Source: Cellulomonas cellasea
Lineage (GTDB): Bacteria; Actinomycetota; Actinomycetes; Actinomycetales; Cellulomonadaceae
DNA: 60,810 nucleotides
Assembly: GCF_006538745.1 (NCBI RefSeq)
Contig: NZ_BJLR01000043.1
Location: forward strand, 1 to 60,810
Direction of reading: 5' to 3'
This document shows, one piece after another, positions 8,520 to 17,182 of the stretch. Within the stretch, counting starts at the first letter, position 1. The number at the start of each line of letters is the position of its first letter. The position numbers and the translations under genes are program-made. The notes below the pieces were generated by a model. The model worked only from the letters and a program-made list of their open reading frames with translations, did no database searches and had not been told where the DNA came from.

Positions 8520-9299
8520 GTGACTTACCAGACTCCCGGTGTCCCCGCCACCTCTGGCGCGCGTGTCGTGACCGTCATCCAGAACAGCCCCGAGGTCCCG
8601 CTCGACCGGTTCGCCGACTGGCTGACCGGCGTCGAGCTCCGCACCGTGCACGCCTACGCGGGCGAGACGGTGCCCGCGTCGGCCGACGAGGTCGGCGACG
8701 GCCTGGTCGTGCTCGGCGGCCCGATGTCCGCGGTCGACGACCAGGTCGCCCCCTGGCTGCCCGCGGTGCGGGCGCTCCTCGCGGACGCCTCGACGTCCGG
8801 CGTGCCGACGCTCGGCCTCTGCCTCGGCGCGCAGCTCCTCGCCGTCGCGCGCGGCGGACGCCTCCAGGTCGCCGCGCCTCCCGGGCGCGAGGCCGGCGTG
8901 ATCGACGTCCAGTGGCGCCCCGAGGCGGTCGGCGACCCGATCCTCGACGGGCTGCAGGACCTCGACGTGGCCGACGACCGCCGCAGCACCCCGCAGCCGA
9001 GCATGCACGCGGACGCCGTCGTCGACCTCCCGCGCGGTGCCACGTGGCTCGCGTCGTCGGCGACGTACCCGTACCAGGCGTTCCGCGTCGGGTCCGCGTG
9101 GGGCCTGCAGTTCCACCCCGAGGCCGGCCCGGAGCTGCTCGCGGCGTGGGCGGCGACGCACGACGACGTCGACGCCGCCGCGCTGCGCGCCGAGTACGAC
9201 CGCCGGGCCGACGAGGTCGCCGCGGGCGGGCGGGCCGTCGCGCAGGCGTTCGCGCTGCTCGTGAACGAGCGCGCCGACACGATGCCCGAGCTCGTCTGA
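8520..9299 (+). CDS. Class I glutamine amidotransferase domain protein
   Basis: 259 residues, a stand-alone GATase1 domain. The nucleophile elbow is GLCLGAQLL (Cys101) and the His-x-Glu pair is FHPEA (His199, Glu201), completing the Cys-His-Glu triad. The first Gly loop is VVLGGPMSAVDD. Stand-alone members resemble GuaA-type or gamma-glutamyl hydrolase-like amidotransferases; the acceptor substrate cannot be told from sequence. It is a single-gene unit: an upstream TANNNT box suggests a leaderless mRNA starting at GTG 8520, and a strong stem-loop follows the stop. Confidence 0.88.
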   Translation: MTYQTPGVPATSGARVVTVIQNSPEVPLDRFADWLTGVELRTVHAYAGETVPASADEVGDGLVVLGGPMSAVDDQVAPWLPAVRALLADASTSGVPTLGLCLGAQLLAVARGGRLQVAAPPGREAGVIDVQWRPEAVGDPILDGLQDLDVADDRRSTPQPSMHADAVVDLPRGATWLASSATYPYQAFRVGSAWGLQFHPEAGPELLAAWAATHDDVDAAALRAEYDRRADEVAAGGRAVAQAFALLVNERADTMPELV

Positions 9300-9317
9300 C
9301 CGTTCCCGCACGTGCGT

Positions 9318-9354
9318 CGCGCACCCCCGGTCCCTCGTGGGCCGGGGGTGCGCG
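9318..9354 (+). terminator. Terminator of the amidotransferase gene
   Basis: CGCGCACCCCCGG (9318-9330) pairs perfectly with 9342-9354 around an 11-nt centre that can itself pair CCC with GGG. It begins 19 nt after the stop. Confidence 0.8.
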
Positions 9355-9426
9355 TGTGTCCGGTCGCTGTCGCTCCGAGGTGCGGTCGCGACGCGCGGGA
9401 GCCTGTGGCGGCGTCGGCCAGGGCGT

Positions 9427-9486
9427 TGACACCCCGACGACCGCGCGCGTAGTTTACCAAGTGGAAAATTAACCGAGCGGTACAGT
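9427..9486 (+). promoter_or_regulatory. Promoter and putative ArsR operator
   Basis: TTGACA (9427-9432) and TAGTTT (9451-9456) are spaced 18 nt. An inverted repeat TTTACCA-AG-TGGAAAA (9454-9469, 6 of 7 pairs) overlaps and follows this -10, where a repressor would block transcription. A second -10, TACAGT (9481-9486), lies 6 nt before GTG 9493 and could give a leaderless mRNA. The AT-rich stretch stands out from its surroundings. Confidence 0.6.
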
Positions 9487-9492
9487 AGCGGT

Positions 9493-9840
9493 GTGACTGC
9501 CGATCCGCTCAGCCTGACGTTCGCCGCCCTCGCCAGCCCGGTGCGCCGCGCGATCCTCGCCCGGCTCGCCGAGGGGGAGGCGACCGTCAACCAGATCGCG
9601 GAACCGTTCGACCTGACGCTCCCCGCCGTGTCCAAGCACCTCAAGGTGCTCGAGCAGGCGGGTCTGATCAGCCGGGGCCGTGAGGCGCAGTGGCGGCCCT
9701 GCCGGCTCGAGCCGGCGCAGCTCGACACGGCGTCGGAGTGGCTCGACCGGTACCGGAACGTCTTCGCCGAGCGGCTGGACCTGCTCGACCGCGAGATCCG
9801 ACGACTGCAGCGCGACACCCGAGGGGCAGACCATGACTGA
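9493..9840 (+). CDS. ArsR-family winged-helix regulator (SRPBCC-associated type)
   Basis: 115 residues. It shows the subfamily start LTFAALASPVRRAILARLA, then a helix-turn-helix with TVNQIAEPFDLTLPAVSKHLKVLEQAGL and the wing GLISRGREAQWRPCRL. The Cys-rich metal site of ArsR/SmtB is absent, so it is unlikely to be a metal sensor. Such regulators typically repress an operon containing an SRPBCC gene; here the SRPBCC gene overlaps the end of this one by 8 nt. An inverted repeat just upstream is the likely auto-operator. Confidence 0.9.
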   Translation: MTADPLSLTFAALASPVRRAILARLAEGEATVNQIAEPFDLTLPAVSKHLKVLEQAGLISRGREAQWRPCRLEPAQLDTASEWLDRYRNVFAERLDLLDREIRRLQRDTRGADHD

Positions 9841-10849
9841 CACCGAGCTGATCATCGAGCCCGGCCGGCAGGACCTCGTCATCCGTAGGACGTTCGACGC
9901 ACCCGCCGCGCTGGTCTGGGCCGCGTACACCGACCCGGCCCGCGTCCCTGCGTGGTGGGGCGGCTCGCGGTTCGACACCCGCGTCGACGAGATGGACGTG
10001 CGCCGCGGCGGCAGCTGGCGCTACGTCACCACCAACCGCACGGACGGCACCGAGTACGCGTTCCGCGGGGTCTACCACGACGTCGTCGCCGGGGAGCGGA
10101 TTGTCGCGACGTTCGAGCTCGAGCAGGGCGGCCCGGGCTACCTGCAGCTCACGACCGACACGTTCACGGAGCACGACGGCGCGACGACGCTGACCAGCGT
10201 CGTCCTGTTCCAGTCGGTCGAGGACCGGGACGGGTGGGTGCCGACCGACATGGAGTCCGGGATCCGCGACGCGACGGAGCGGCTCGACGCGGTCGTGCGG
10301 GAGGCGTCGGCGGGGGCGCAGGGGTCTGCCGACGCGGCGGCGCCCGTCGACCCGGCGGCGCGGCGGCTCGACGTCGTCGCGAGCCGCACGGTCGCCGCGC
10401 CGGTCGAGCAGGTGTGGGCCGCCTGGACCGAGCCCGAGGGCGTCCGCGCCTGGTGGGGACCGGCGGGCTGGACGTGCCCCGAGGCGGTCATGGACGTGCG
10501 GGTCGGTGGCTCGTCGCGCGTCACGATGCGCTCGCCCGACGGCCACGACATGCACAACCTGTGGACCTGCTCGGCCGTCGAGGCCCCGCACCGGCTCGCG
10601 TTCGTCCTGGAGTTCTGCGACGCCGAGGGCCGCGTCGTCGACCCCACGGAGCTCGGCCTCCCGCCGGGGATCCCCGTCCCGGTGCCGCACGTCCTGACGT
10701 TCGAGGATCTGCCCGGGGGCGGCACGCGCCTGACCGTCACCGAGCACGGCTACACGTCCGAGGCGACGCAGCAGATGTCCCTCGCGGGCCTCGAGCAGAC
10801 CCTCGACAAGCTCGTCGGGAGCCTCGTCGGCGCCCGCGCGGCGGGGTGA
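9833..10849 (+). CDS. Tandem SRPBCC (AHSA1-like) domain protein
   Basis: 338 residues made of two AHSA1/CalC-type START-fold domains, roughly 15-155 and 178-330, each with the signature of an aromatic pair in a loop (PARVPAWWGG; PEGVRAWWGP) and a MDVR..GG strand. The Ala-rich linker between them suggests fusion of two formerly separate genes. The fold binds small hydrophobic ligands or acts as an Aha1-like cofactor; the ligand is unknown. ATG 9833 lies inside the ArsR gene, so the two are translationally coupled. Confidence 0.88.
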   Translation: MTDTELIIEPGRQDLVIRRTFDAPAALVWAAYTDPARVPAWWGGSRFDTRVDEMDVRRGGSWRYVTTNRTDGTEYAFRGVYHDVVAGERIVATFELEQGGPGYLQLTTDTFTEHDGATTLTSVVLFQSVEDRDGWVPTDMESGIRDATERLDAVVREASAGAQGSADAAAPVDPAARRLDVVASRTVAAPVEQVWAAWTEPEGVRAWWGPAGWTCPEAVMDVRVGGSSRVTMRSPDGHDMHNLWTCSAVEAPHRLAFVLEFCDAEGRVVDPTELGLPPGIPVPVPHVLTFEDLPGGGTRLTVTEHGYTSEATQQMSLAGLEQTLDKLVGSLVGARAAG

Positions 10850-10910
10850 CGCCGCCAGCTCCGGCGCGCCGGCGGTGAGGCGCGGGCCCGGCAGCCGTGC
10901 GGCGCGGCAG

Positions 10911-10932
10911 CCCCGGTGCGGGTGCACCGGGG
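10911..10932. terminator. Bidirectional terminator between convergent genes
   Basis: CCCCGGTGC (10911-10919) pairs with GCACCGGGG (10924-10932) around a 4-nt loop, in the gap between the SRPBCC stop and the XPB stop on the other strand. Confidence 0.7.
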
Positions 10933-10960
10933 CGACCGCGCCCCCGAGGGGCGGGCGGGG

Positions 10961-12655
10961 TCAGTCCGCCGCGGGCTCGCCCGCCGCGAGGTCCTCGGCG
11001 TCGAGGATCGTGTACGCGTAGCCCTGCTCCGCGAGGAAGCGCTGGCGGTGCGCCGCGAAGTCCTGGTCGACGGTGTCGCGCGCGACGACCGCGTAGAAGT
11101 GCGCCGTCCGCCCGTCGCCCTTGGGCCGCAGGAGCCGGCCGAGCCGCTGCGCCTCCTCCTGGCGGGAGCCGAACGACCCCGACACCTGGATCGCGACCGA
11201 CGCCTCGGGCAGGTCGATCGAGAAGTTCGCGACCTTGCTGACCACGAGCTTCGTGATCTCGCCCGCCCGGAACGCGTCGTACAGGCGCTGGCGCTCGGTG
11301 ACCGAGGTCGCGCCGGTGATGACGTCGGCCTGGATGTGGTCGGCGAGCTCCTCGAGCTGGTCGAGGTACTGGCCGATCACGAGCGTCGGCTCGCCCTCGT
11401 GCCGCGCGACGAGCTGCTCGACGACCCGGTTCTTGCCCGGTGCCGTCGCGGCGAGGCGGTACTTGTCCTCGGGCTCGGCGGTCGCGTAGAGCATCCGGTC
11501 GCGCTCGGGCAGCGTGAGGCGCACCTCGACGCAGTCGGCGGGCGCGATGTAGCCCTGCGCCTCGATGTCCTTCCACGGCGCGTCGAACCGCTTGGGCCCG
11601 ATGAGGCTGAACACCTCGTCCTCGCGCCCGTCCTCTCGCACGAGCGTCGCGGTCAGGCCGAGGCGGCGGCGCGCCTGCAGGTCCGCGGTCATGCGGAAGA
11701 TCGGCGCGGGCAGCAGGTGGACCTCGTCGTACAGCACGAGGCCCCAGTCGCGGGCGTCGAGCAGCTCGAGGTGCGTGTAGACGCCCTTCCGCTTGGTCGT
11801 GAGCACCTGGTAGGTCGCGATCGTGACGGGCTTGATCTCCTTGCGGGCGCCCGAGTACTCGCCGATCTCGTCGGCGGTCAGCGTCGTGCGCTTGACCAGC
11901 TCGTCGCGCCACTGCCGGGCGCTGACCGTGTTGGTCACGAGGATGAGCGTCGTCGTCTGCGAGCGCGCCATGGCCCCCGCGCCGACGAGCGTCTTGCCCG
12001 CGCCGCAGGGGAGCACGACGACGCCCGAGCCGCCGTGCCAGAACCCCTCGACGGCCTGCTTCTGGTACGGCCGCAGGTCCCACGGCTTCGGCTGACCGTC
12101 CGGACCGAGGTTCGACTGGCCTGACGTGTCGAGCGCGATCGCGTGCGCCTCGCCGTCGACGTACCCGGCGAGGTCCTCCGCGGGCCAGCCGAGCTTGAGC
12201 AGCACCTGCTTGAGGTGGCCGCGCTCGCTCGGGTGCACGACGACGTCGGTGTCGTCGATCCGCGCGCCGACGAGCCCCGCGGTGCGCTTCGAGCGCAGCA
12301 CCTCGGCCATCACGGCCCGGTCGAGCGCGTGCAGGACGAGCCCGTGCACCGGGTGCTGGACGAGCTGGAGCCGCCCGTACCGTGCCATGGTCTCGGCGAT
12401 GTCGACGAGCAGCGCGTGCGGCACCGGGTAGCGCGAGTAGTCGAGCAGGACGTTGACGACCTGCTCGGCGTCGTGGCCCGCGGCGCGCGCGTTCCACAGG
12501 CCCAGGGGCGTCAGCCGGTAGGTGTGCACGTGCTCGGGGGCGCGCTCGAGCTCGGCGAACGGCGCGATCGCCCGGCGGCACGCCTCCGCCTGGTCGTGGT
12601 CGACCTCGAGCAGCAGCGTCTTGTCGCTCTGCACGATCAGGGGGCCGTCAGTCAT
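10961..12655 (-). CDS. DNA repair helicase XPB-like
   Basis: 564 residues. The N-terminal ~180 residues form the damage-recognition/helicase-associated part, followed by two RecA domains of an SF2 3'-5' helicase: motif I PCGAGKT (Lys221), motif II DEVH, motif III TAT, a VREDGRED segment matching the RED motif of XPB, and motif VI QRLGRLLRP. It is the bacterial homologue of eukaryotic and archaeal XPB, expected to unwind DNA near lesions. Its ATG overlaps by 8 nt the end of the upstream helicase-associated gene, suggesting the two products form a complex. I leave the symbol blank because bacterial naming varies. Confidence 0.93.
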   Translation of the reverse strand: MTDGPLIVQSDKTLLLEVDHDQAEACRRAIAPFAELERAPEHVHTYRLTPLGLWNARAAGHDAEQVVNVLLDYSRYPVPHALLVDIAETMARYGRLQLVQHPVHGLVLHALDRAVMAEVLRSKRTAGLVGARIDDTDVVVHPSERGHLKQVLLKLGWPAEDLAGYVDGEAHAIALDTSGQSNLGPDGQPKPWDLRPYQKQAVEGFWHGGSGVVVLPCGAGKTLVGAGAMARSQTTTLILVTNTVSARQWRDELVKRTTLTADEIGEYSGARKEIKPVTIATYQVLTTKRKGVYTHLELLDARDWGLVLYDEVHLLPAPIFRMTADLQARRRLGLTATLVREDGREDEVFSLIGPKRFDAPWKDIEAQGYIAPADCVEVRLTLPERDRMLYATAEPEDKYRLAATAPGKNRVVEQLVARHEGEPTLVIGQYLDQLEELADHIQADVITGATSVTERQRLYDAFRAGEITKLVVSKVANFSIDLPEASVAIQVSGSFGSRQEEAQRLGRLLRPKGDGRTAHFYAVVARDTVDQDFAAHRQRFLAEQGYAYTILDAEDLAAGEPAAD

Positions 12656-15647
12656 GCGTCTCCTCGGTCGGGGCGCCGGGCGGGGCCGGCGGGTCGTGCT
12701 CGTCGTGCGTGCTCGTGTCGGGCAGGGTGTGCTCGGTGGCGGGTGGCTCGGGGGCGGACGGCACCCGGGTCACGGAGGCGATGCGGTGCACCGCGACGGT
12801 CAGCTCGGCGTCCCTCGCCGCGTCGACCGCGCGCAGGCGGCCGGCGTCGACCCGCAGCGGCCGCACGAGCCGGCGCTGCGGCACCCCGTGGTGGTCGACG
12901 AGCTCGACCCACACCTGGGCGCGGTCGGCGACCGCCTCGCGCAAGATCCCCAACGCCGTCGCGGGGTCGGCTGTTCCCTCGGCGGGCTCGCCGGCCGGAC
13001 GCGTCGTCGACGCGGTGCCGGTGGACCGGGCGGCCGCTGCCGCTGTGCCCACGTTGCCGGCGTCGGGGCCGGTGACGCCCTCGCCGTGGTGCGCACCCGC
13101 CGTGCCGGGCGCCGTGCTCGGCGGCACGGCCGCGGTGCTGCCCGACGACGCGCGGGCGGCCGCGTCCGAGGTCCCGGGCGCGGTGCCCGACGACGCGCCG
13201 CCCGCTGTGCCCGACGACGCGCCCCGTGCTGCGGCGGACATGGTGCCGTTCGCGGAGCCGGTGCCCGGCCCGTCGACGCCCTGGGCGGCCGCCCGCTCGT
13301 CCGACGCCGTTCTCGCCCGCTCGGCGTCCACGAGCCGCTGCTGCGCCTCCCGGAGCTCGAGCGCGCGTGCCTGCGCCAGGCGGTCGGCCTCGCGCGCGGC
13401 CCGCTGCACCTCCTCGGCGCGGCGCAGGTCGGGCACGAGCGCGGCGAGGCGCTCGCGGCGTGCGGCGCTCGGGGGCGCGCCGTCGTCGGCGGGGTGCGCG
13501 GGCGAGACCGGGGCGAGGCGGCGGCTGCGGCCGTGCACGCGGCGCACGACCCGCTCGGCGTGCACGATCTGCCCGTTCGCCCCCTCGGCCACGGGCGCGA
13601 GGCCGCGGTCGCGCAGTGCGGCGAGGAGCTCGCGCGTCGAACCCTGCGAGCCCAGCACGGTGGGCGCGAGCCGCACGAGACCGAGCGGCGCCAGCCGGGT
13701 GTCCTCGACGAGTCCGGCGAGCAGCGCCGGGTCCTCGGCGCGCACGTAGCTGCTGATCGCGCCCGCGCGGAGCCGCCCGTGCCGGCGCGCGGCGTCGCGC
13801 ACGAGGTACTCGAGCGGCTGCGGGACCGGCCCGCGGGAGTGCGCGGCGAGGTCCGCGAGGAGCTCGTCGGCGGTCGTCCCGGCGTCGAGCGCGGCACGCA
13901 CGCTCTCGGGCGTGAAGCGCACGGTCAGGGCGCCGCCGCGGGACTCGACCCGCGCCGCGCGCTCGACGAGCGCCTCGAGCGCGGGCGACGGCCGGCCCGG
14001 GATCACGCCCGTGAGGTCGGCCTGCAGGAGCATCTCGTCGACCGTCGCCCCGAGGGCGCCCGCGAGCGCCTCCGCGACGGGGTCGGCGACCGGTCCGGCG
14101 CGCCGCTCGAGCACGAGGCCCGGGCCACCGTCCGAGCCGGTGACCGCGGTCAGCAGCGCGCGGCCCGCGGGCGCGAGGGCCCCCGCGGCGACGACCCCGA
14201 GCAGCGTCGCCTCGCGCAGCGTCGCGGCGACGGCGTGCTCGGGCGGGACGCTGCGGGGTGTGCGCCACGTGAGCTGGTCGAGGACCTGCGCCGCGTCGAG
14301 CGTGACCCCGGGGGCCACGTCCGCGAGCACACCGAGCACCGAGCGCCGCAGCCGGGGCGCCCAGGGGCGCACGAGCTCCGGGTCGAGCGCGGCACGGACG
14401 ACGCCGCGGTCGTCGCGCGTGCCGACGAGCCACGCCGCCCGCGCGGTCGAGAGCCACGTGCGCGCGAGCGTCGACCAGCGCGTCGGCAGCTCCGCCGCGA
14501 GCCACTCGTCCACCGCCGCGGTCGGCGCGAACGACGGCGTCTCCTCCTCGTCGTCGACCACGAGCCCGGCGGCGCCGGCGAGCTCGACGACGAGGGCGGC
14601 CTCGGTCTCGTCGACCTCGAGCCGCCCCGCGACCCGCCGCAGCTCGCGCACACCGAGGCCCCCGGCCCGCAGCACCGGGGCCGGCTCGATCTCCCACGCC
14701 CGCACGAGCCCGGCGACGAGGCGCACGACCTGCTCGGCGGCGCGGCCGGACTCCGCGGCGACGACCTCGGGGCTGAGCGCCCCGGCGCGCGAGGCGAACC
14801 CGCCCTCGCCCCCCACCCCGCCCGAGGGCACCGCCGGGTGCCGCGCGAGGGTGCGGTGCGTGCGGCCCTCGCGCAGCGCGAGCGCGACGGCGCGCGGCAG
14901 GAGCACGTGGCGTGCGTCGCCCGGCACGAGCAGGCCCTGGCCCAGCAGCCACTGGACCGCCTCGCGCGCGGGCGTGCGCGGTGCGGGCAGGACGCCGACC
15001 GGCGGACCCCACGCGAGCGCGTCGAGCACCGAGCGCGCGCCCGGCGGCACCTCGCGGAGCAGCGCCCCCACCGTCCCCGGGCGCGCCGCGGGGCCGTCCG
15101 CGCCGTCGCCGGCGTCCGACGGGCGGGCGAGACCGGCGGGGTAGGGCCCGAACAGCTCCGCGAGGCCCGGCGCGGGCACGAGCGGTGAGTCGTCGTCGGG
15201 CGCGCTCGCGGCACCGCCACCGCCACCGGCACCGGCACCGGCCCCGGCGCCCGCACCGGCAGCCGCCTCACCGGTGCCCGCACGCGCGTCCGGGTCGTCG
15301 GGCACGTCCGGGGCGTCCGGACGCACGAGCAGCAGCCCCCGCGCGCGGTCGAGGGCGTCCCGCACGAGCGCGACGTCGGCGGCGTCGGTCGCCCCGAGCG
15401 CGCGCAGCACGTCGTCCGCCGTCACGGGGTCCGACGGGCCGTGCAGCGCGACGACGGCCTCGACGACCTGCAGCACCGCCGCGTCGACCCCGGCCAGCGC
15501 ACGCTCGAGGCTGCTGCGGCTCGTCGCCCGCGCGGCCAGCGAGGACAGCGTCGACGGCGAGGGGGTGGCCAGGTCAGGGCGGCGCAGCAGCAGCGCGACG
15601 AGCTCCTCGTCGCTCCGCGAGCGCAGGTACGCACTGAACGTGGCCAT
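12648..15647 (-). CDS. Helicase-associated (XPB/Ssl2 N-terminal-like) domain protein
   Basis: 999 residues. It begins MATFSAYLRSRSDEELVALL and belongs to the actinobacterial helicase-C3/XPB-associated family that accompanies xpb. The N-terminal half is a series of winged-helix-like segments; an Ala/Gly-rich low-complexity run interrupts it near residues 130-150. There is no Walker A motif, so it is not itself a helicase. Near residues 795-890 lies a Ser/Thr/Ala/Gly-rich linker, and the last ~100 residues (GILREAVADRAQVWVELVDH) resemble a WYL-like small beta domain. The tight coupling to xpb suggests an adaptor role. No strong ribosome-binding site precedes ATG 15647. Confidence 0.85.
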   Translation of the reverse strand: MATFSAYLRSRSDEELVALLLRRPDLATPSPSTLSSLAARATSRSSLERALAGVDAAVLQVVEAVVALHGPSDPVTADDVLRALGATDAADVALVRDALDRARGLLLVRPDAPDVPDDPDARAGTGEAAAGAGAGAGAGAGGGGGAASAPDDDSPLVPAPGLAELFGPYPAGLARPSDAGDGADGPAARPGTVGALLREVPPGARSVLDALAWGPPVGVLPAPRTPAREAVQWLLGQGLLVPGDARHVLLPRAVALALREGRTHRTLARHPAVPSGGVGGEGGFASRAGALSPEVVAAESGRAAEQVVRLVAGLVRAWEIEPAPVLRAGGLGVRELRRVAGRLEVDETEAALVVELAGAAGLVVDDEEETPSFAPTAAVDEWLAAELPTRWSTLARTWLSTARAAWLVGTRDDRGVVRAALDPELVRPWAPRLRRSVLGVLADVAPGVTLDAAQVLDQLTWRTPRSVPPEHAVAATLREATLLGVVAAGALAPAGRALLTAVTGSDGGPGLVLERRAGPVADPVAEALAGALGATVDEMLLQADLTGVIPGRPSPALEALVERAARVESRGGALTVRFTPESVRAALDAGTTADELLADLAAHSRGPVPQPLEYLVRDAARRHGRLRAGAISSYVRAEDPALLAGLVEDTRLAPLGLVRLAPTVLGSQGSTRELLAALRDRGLAPVAEGANGQIVHAERVVRRVHGRSRRLAPVSPAHPADDGAPPSAARRERLAALVPDLRRAEEVQRAAREADRLAQARALELREAQQRLVDAERARTASDERAAAQGVDGPGTGSANGTMSAAARGASSGTAGGASSGTAPGTSDAAARASSGSTAAVPPSTAPGTAGAHHGEGVTGPDAGNVGTAAAAARSTGTASTTRPAGEPAEGTADPATALGILREAVADRAQVWVELVDHHGVPQRRLVRPLRVDAGRLRAVDAARDAELTVAVHRIASVTRVPSAPEPPATEHTLPDTSTHDEHDPPAPPGAPTEETHD

Positions 15648-15690
15648 CCGCTCCACGATACGTGGGCACCACATCCGGCCGCGCCACGTC

Positions 15691-15718
15691 CTCAACCCGT
15701 CCCCGCACGCGCCGATGG
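15691..15718 (+). promoter_or_regulatory. Sigma-28-type promoter for the first EAL-HDOD gene
   Basis: CTCA (15691-15694), 16-nt spacer, GCCGATGG (15711-15718). It matches the element before flagellar operons in this window, although it is about 9 kb from them. The predicted start of transcription is near 15725, leaving a leader of about 64 nt. Confidence 0.75.
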
Positions 15719-15788
15719 ACAGGAGGACCGGCCGACGTCGCCGGGAGCGCCGACCCCCGGCGCGCAGCCCACGTGCAGGAGTCCAGGG

Positions 15789-17045
15789 ATGACGCAGGCG
15801 CCGGTTCGGGTCGACCCGCGCCGCACCCACGAGGTCTGCATCGCGCGGCAGGGCATCCACGACCTCGTCGGGCGGCCCGTCGGCCACGAGCTGCTGTTCC
15901 GGCCCACCGCGAGCAGCACCGTCTCGGGCGTGCGTCCCGGCATCGACGACGACGAGGCGACCGCGACCGTCATCTCCGCGACGCTCGGCGAGTTCGGGGT
16001 GAGCGACGTCGCCGGGGACGGCCTGCTGTTCGTCAACGTCCCGCGCTCGTTCGTCGTCGGCTCGCTGCCCGTCGCGCTCGAGCCCGACCGCGTCGTGCTC
16101 GAGGTGCTCGAGCGGGTCCCGGCCGACGAGGAGGTCCTCGCCGGCGTGCGGGCGCTGCGCGAGCAGGGCTTCGCGATCGCGCTCGACGACTACGTGCCCG
16201 GCGACCACCGCGCGCCGCTGCTCGAGCTGTGCGACTACGTCAAGGTCGACATCGAGGACCTCGGCGACCGCCTCGCGGACTTCGCCGCGGAGCTGCGCGA
16301 GCAGTGGCCCGACGTGACGCTGATCGCCGAGCGCGTCGAGACCGAGGCCGACCTGGAGGCGGCCCACGCCGCGGGCTTCGACCTGTTCCAGGGCTGGTTC
16401 TTCCGCCGGCCCGTCGTCCTCACGCGGCCGGCGCTCGCGCACCACGCGCTCGTCGCGGGTCGCCTGCTCATCCGGCTCGGGGACCCGCAGGTGTCGTTCC
16501 GGGTCGTCGCGCGCCTGACCGCGGCCGACCCGTCGATCGCGCTCAAGGTCCTGCGCGTCGTGAACTCCGCGGCCGGCGCGGGCCGCCCCGTCCGCAACCT
16601 GCACCAGGCGCTCGTGCTCCTCGGGCGCGAGCGGTTCCGCGCGATGCTCATCCTCGAGATCCTCGTGACCGCCGGGCACCACGACGACGAGCTGCCGCTG
16701 CGCTCGCTCGCCCGCACCCGCGCCGCCGAGCTGCTCGCCCCCGGGGCGCCGCTCGAGGCGTCGACTGAGGAGCTCGTGCGCATCGTCTCGGAGCTGCTGC
16801 GGGTGCCCGTGAGCGAGCTCGACCCCGCGCTGCACCGCGCCCGCCCGAGCGCCGAGGCCCTCGGTGCGTGCGACGTCCTCGCCGCGTACCTCCAGGCGGT
16901 CGACGTCGACACGACGCCGGCGATCGGGGCGCCCTTCACGGCGCTCGACGTCTCGCACGCCTACCTCACGGGGGTCAAGGAAGCGCGGGCGCTGCTCGCG
17001 ACGGTCTTCTCGCCGGTCGAGCGCCCCGACGGCTGGGACGACTGA
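15789..17045 (+). CDS. EAL-HDOD signalling protein (YuxH/COG3434 type)
   Basis: 418 residues. The N-terminal half is an EAL-fold domain with HELLFRP in place of EAL, then LLFVNVPR, VVLEVLERV, IALDDYVPGD, YVKVDIEDL, AERVETEAD and LFQGWFFRRP. Several metal/c-di-GMP positions survive, but the signature Ala is Leu. The C-terminal half is an HDOD domain (RLLIRLGDPQVSF, SIALKVLRVVNSA, HQALVLLGRERFRAMLI). HDOD proteins are signalling scaffolds without the HD catalytic pair. AGGAG lies upstream of ATG 15789. A sigma-28-like promoter ties it to motility, so a c-di-GMP-linked role in swimming is plausible but unproven. Confidence 0.87.
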   Translation: MTQAPVRVDPRRTHEVCIARQGIHDLVGRPVGHELLFRPTASSTVSGVRPGIDDDEATATVISATLGEFGVSDVAGDGLLFVNVPRSFVVGSLPVALEPDRVVLEVLERVPADEEVLAGVRALREQGFAIALDDYVPGDHRAPLLELCDYVKVDIEDLGDRLADFAAELREQWPDVTLIAERVETEADLEAAHAAGFDLFQGWFFRRPVVLTRPALAHHALVAGRLLIRLGDPQVSFRVVARLTAADPSIALKVLRVVNSAAGAGRPVRNLHQALVLLGRERFRAMLILEILVTAGHHDDELPLRSLARTRAAELLAPGAPLEASTEELVRIVSELLRVPVSELDPALHRARPSAEALGACDVLAAYLQAVDVDTTPAIGAPFTALDVSHAYLTGVKEARALLATVFSPVERPDGWDD

Positions 17046-17182
17046 GCGCCGGCTGCGGCCGTCGCGTGCCCGGTGCGGGCCGGTCCGCCGCAGGCCCCGC
17101 CCGGGGGCGTCGGGTGCCGCGAGCACATCACGGGCAGGTAGCCTTGAGCGTTACGACATCCATCGACACCTCAGGGGTTGCA

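Noticed and set aside
15650-17126. Minus-strand frame that extends the helicase-associated gene upstream through the EAL-HDOD gene
   Set aside because: The extension has no recognisable domain. The protein family begins at MATFSAYLRS (15647), and the plus-strand EAL-HDOD gene covers the region.
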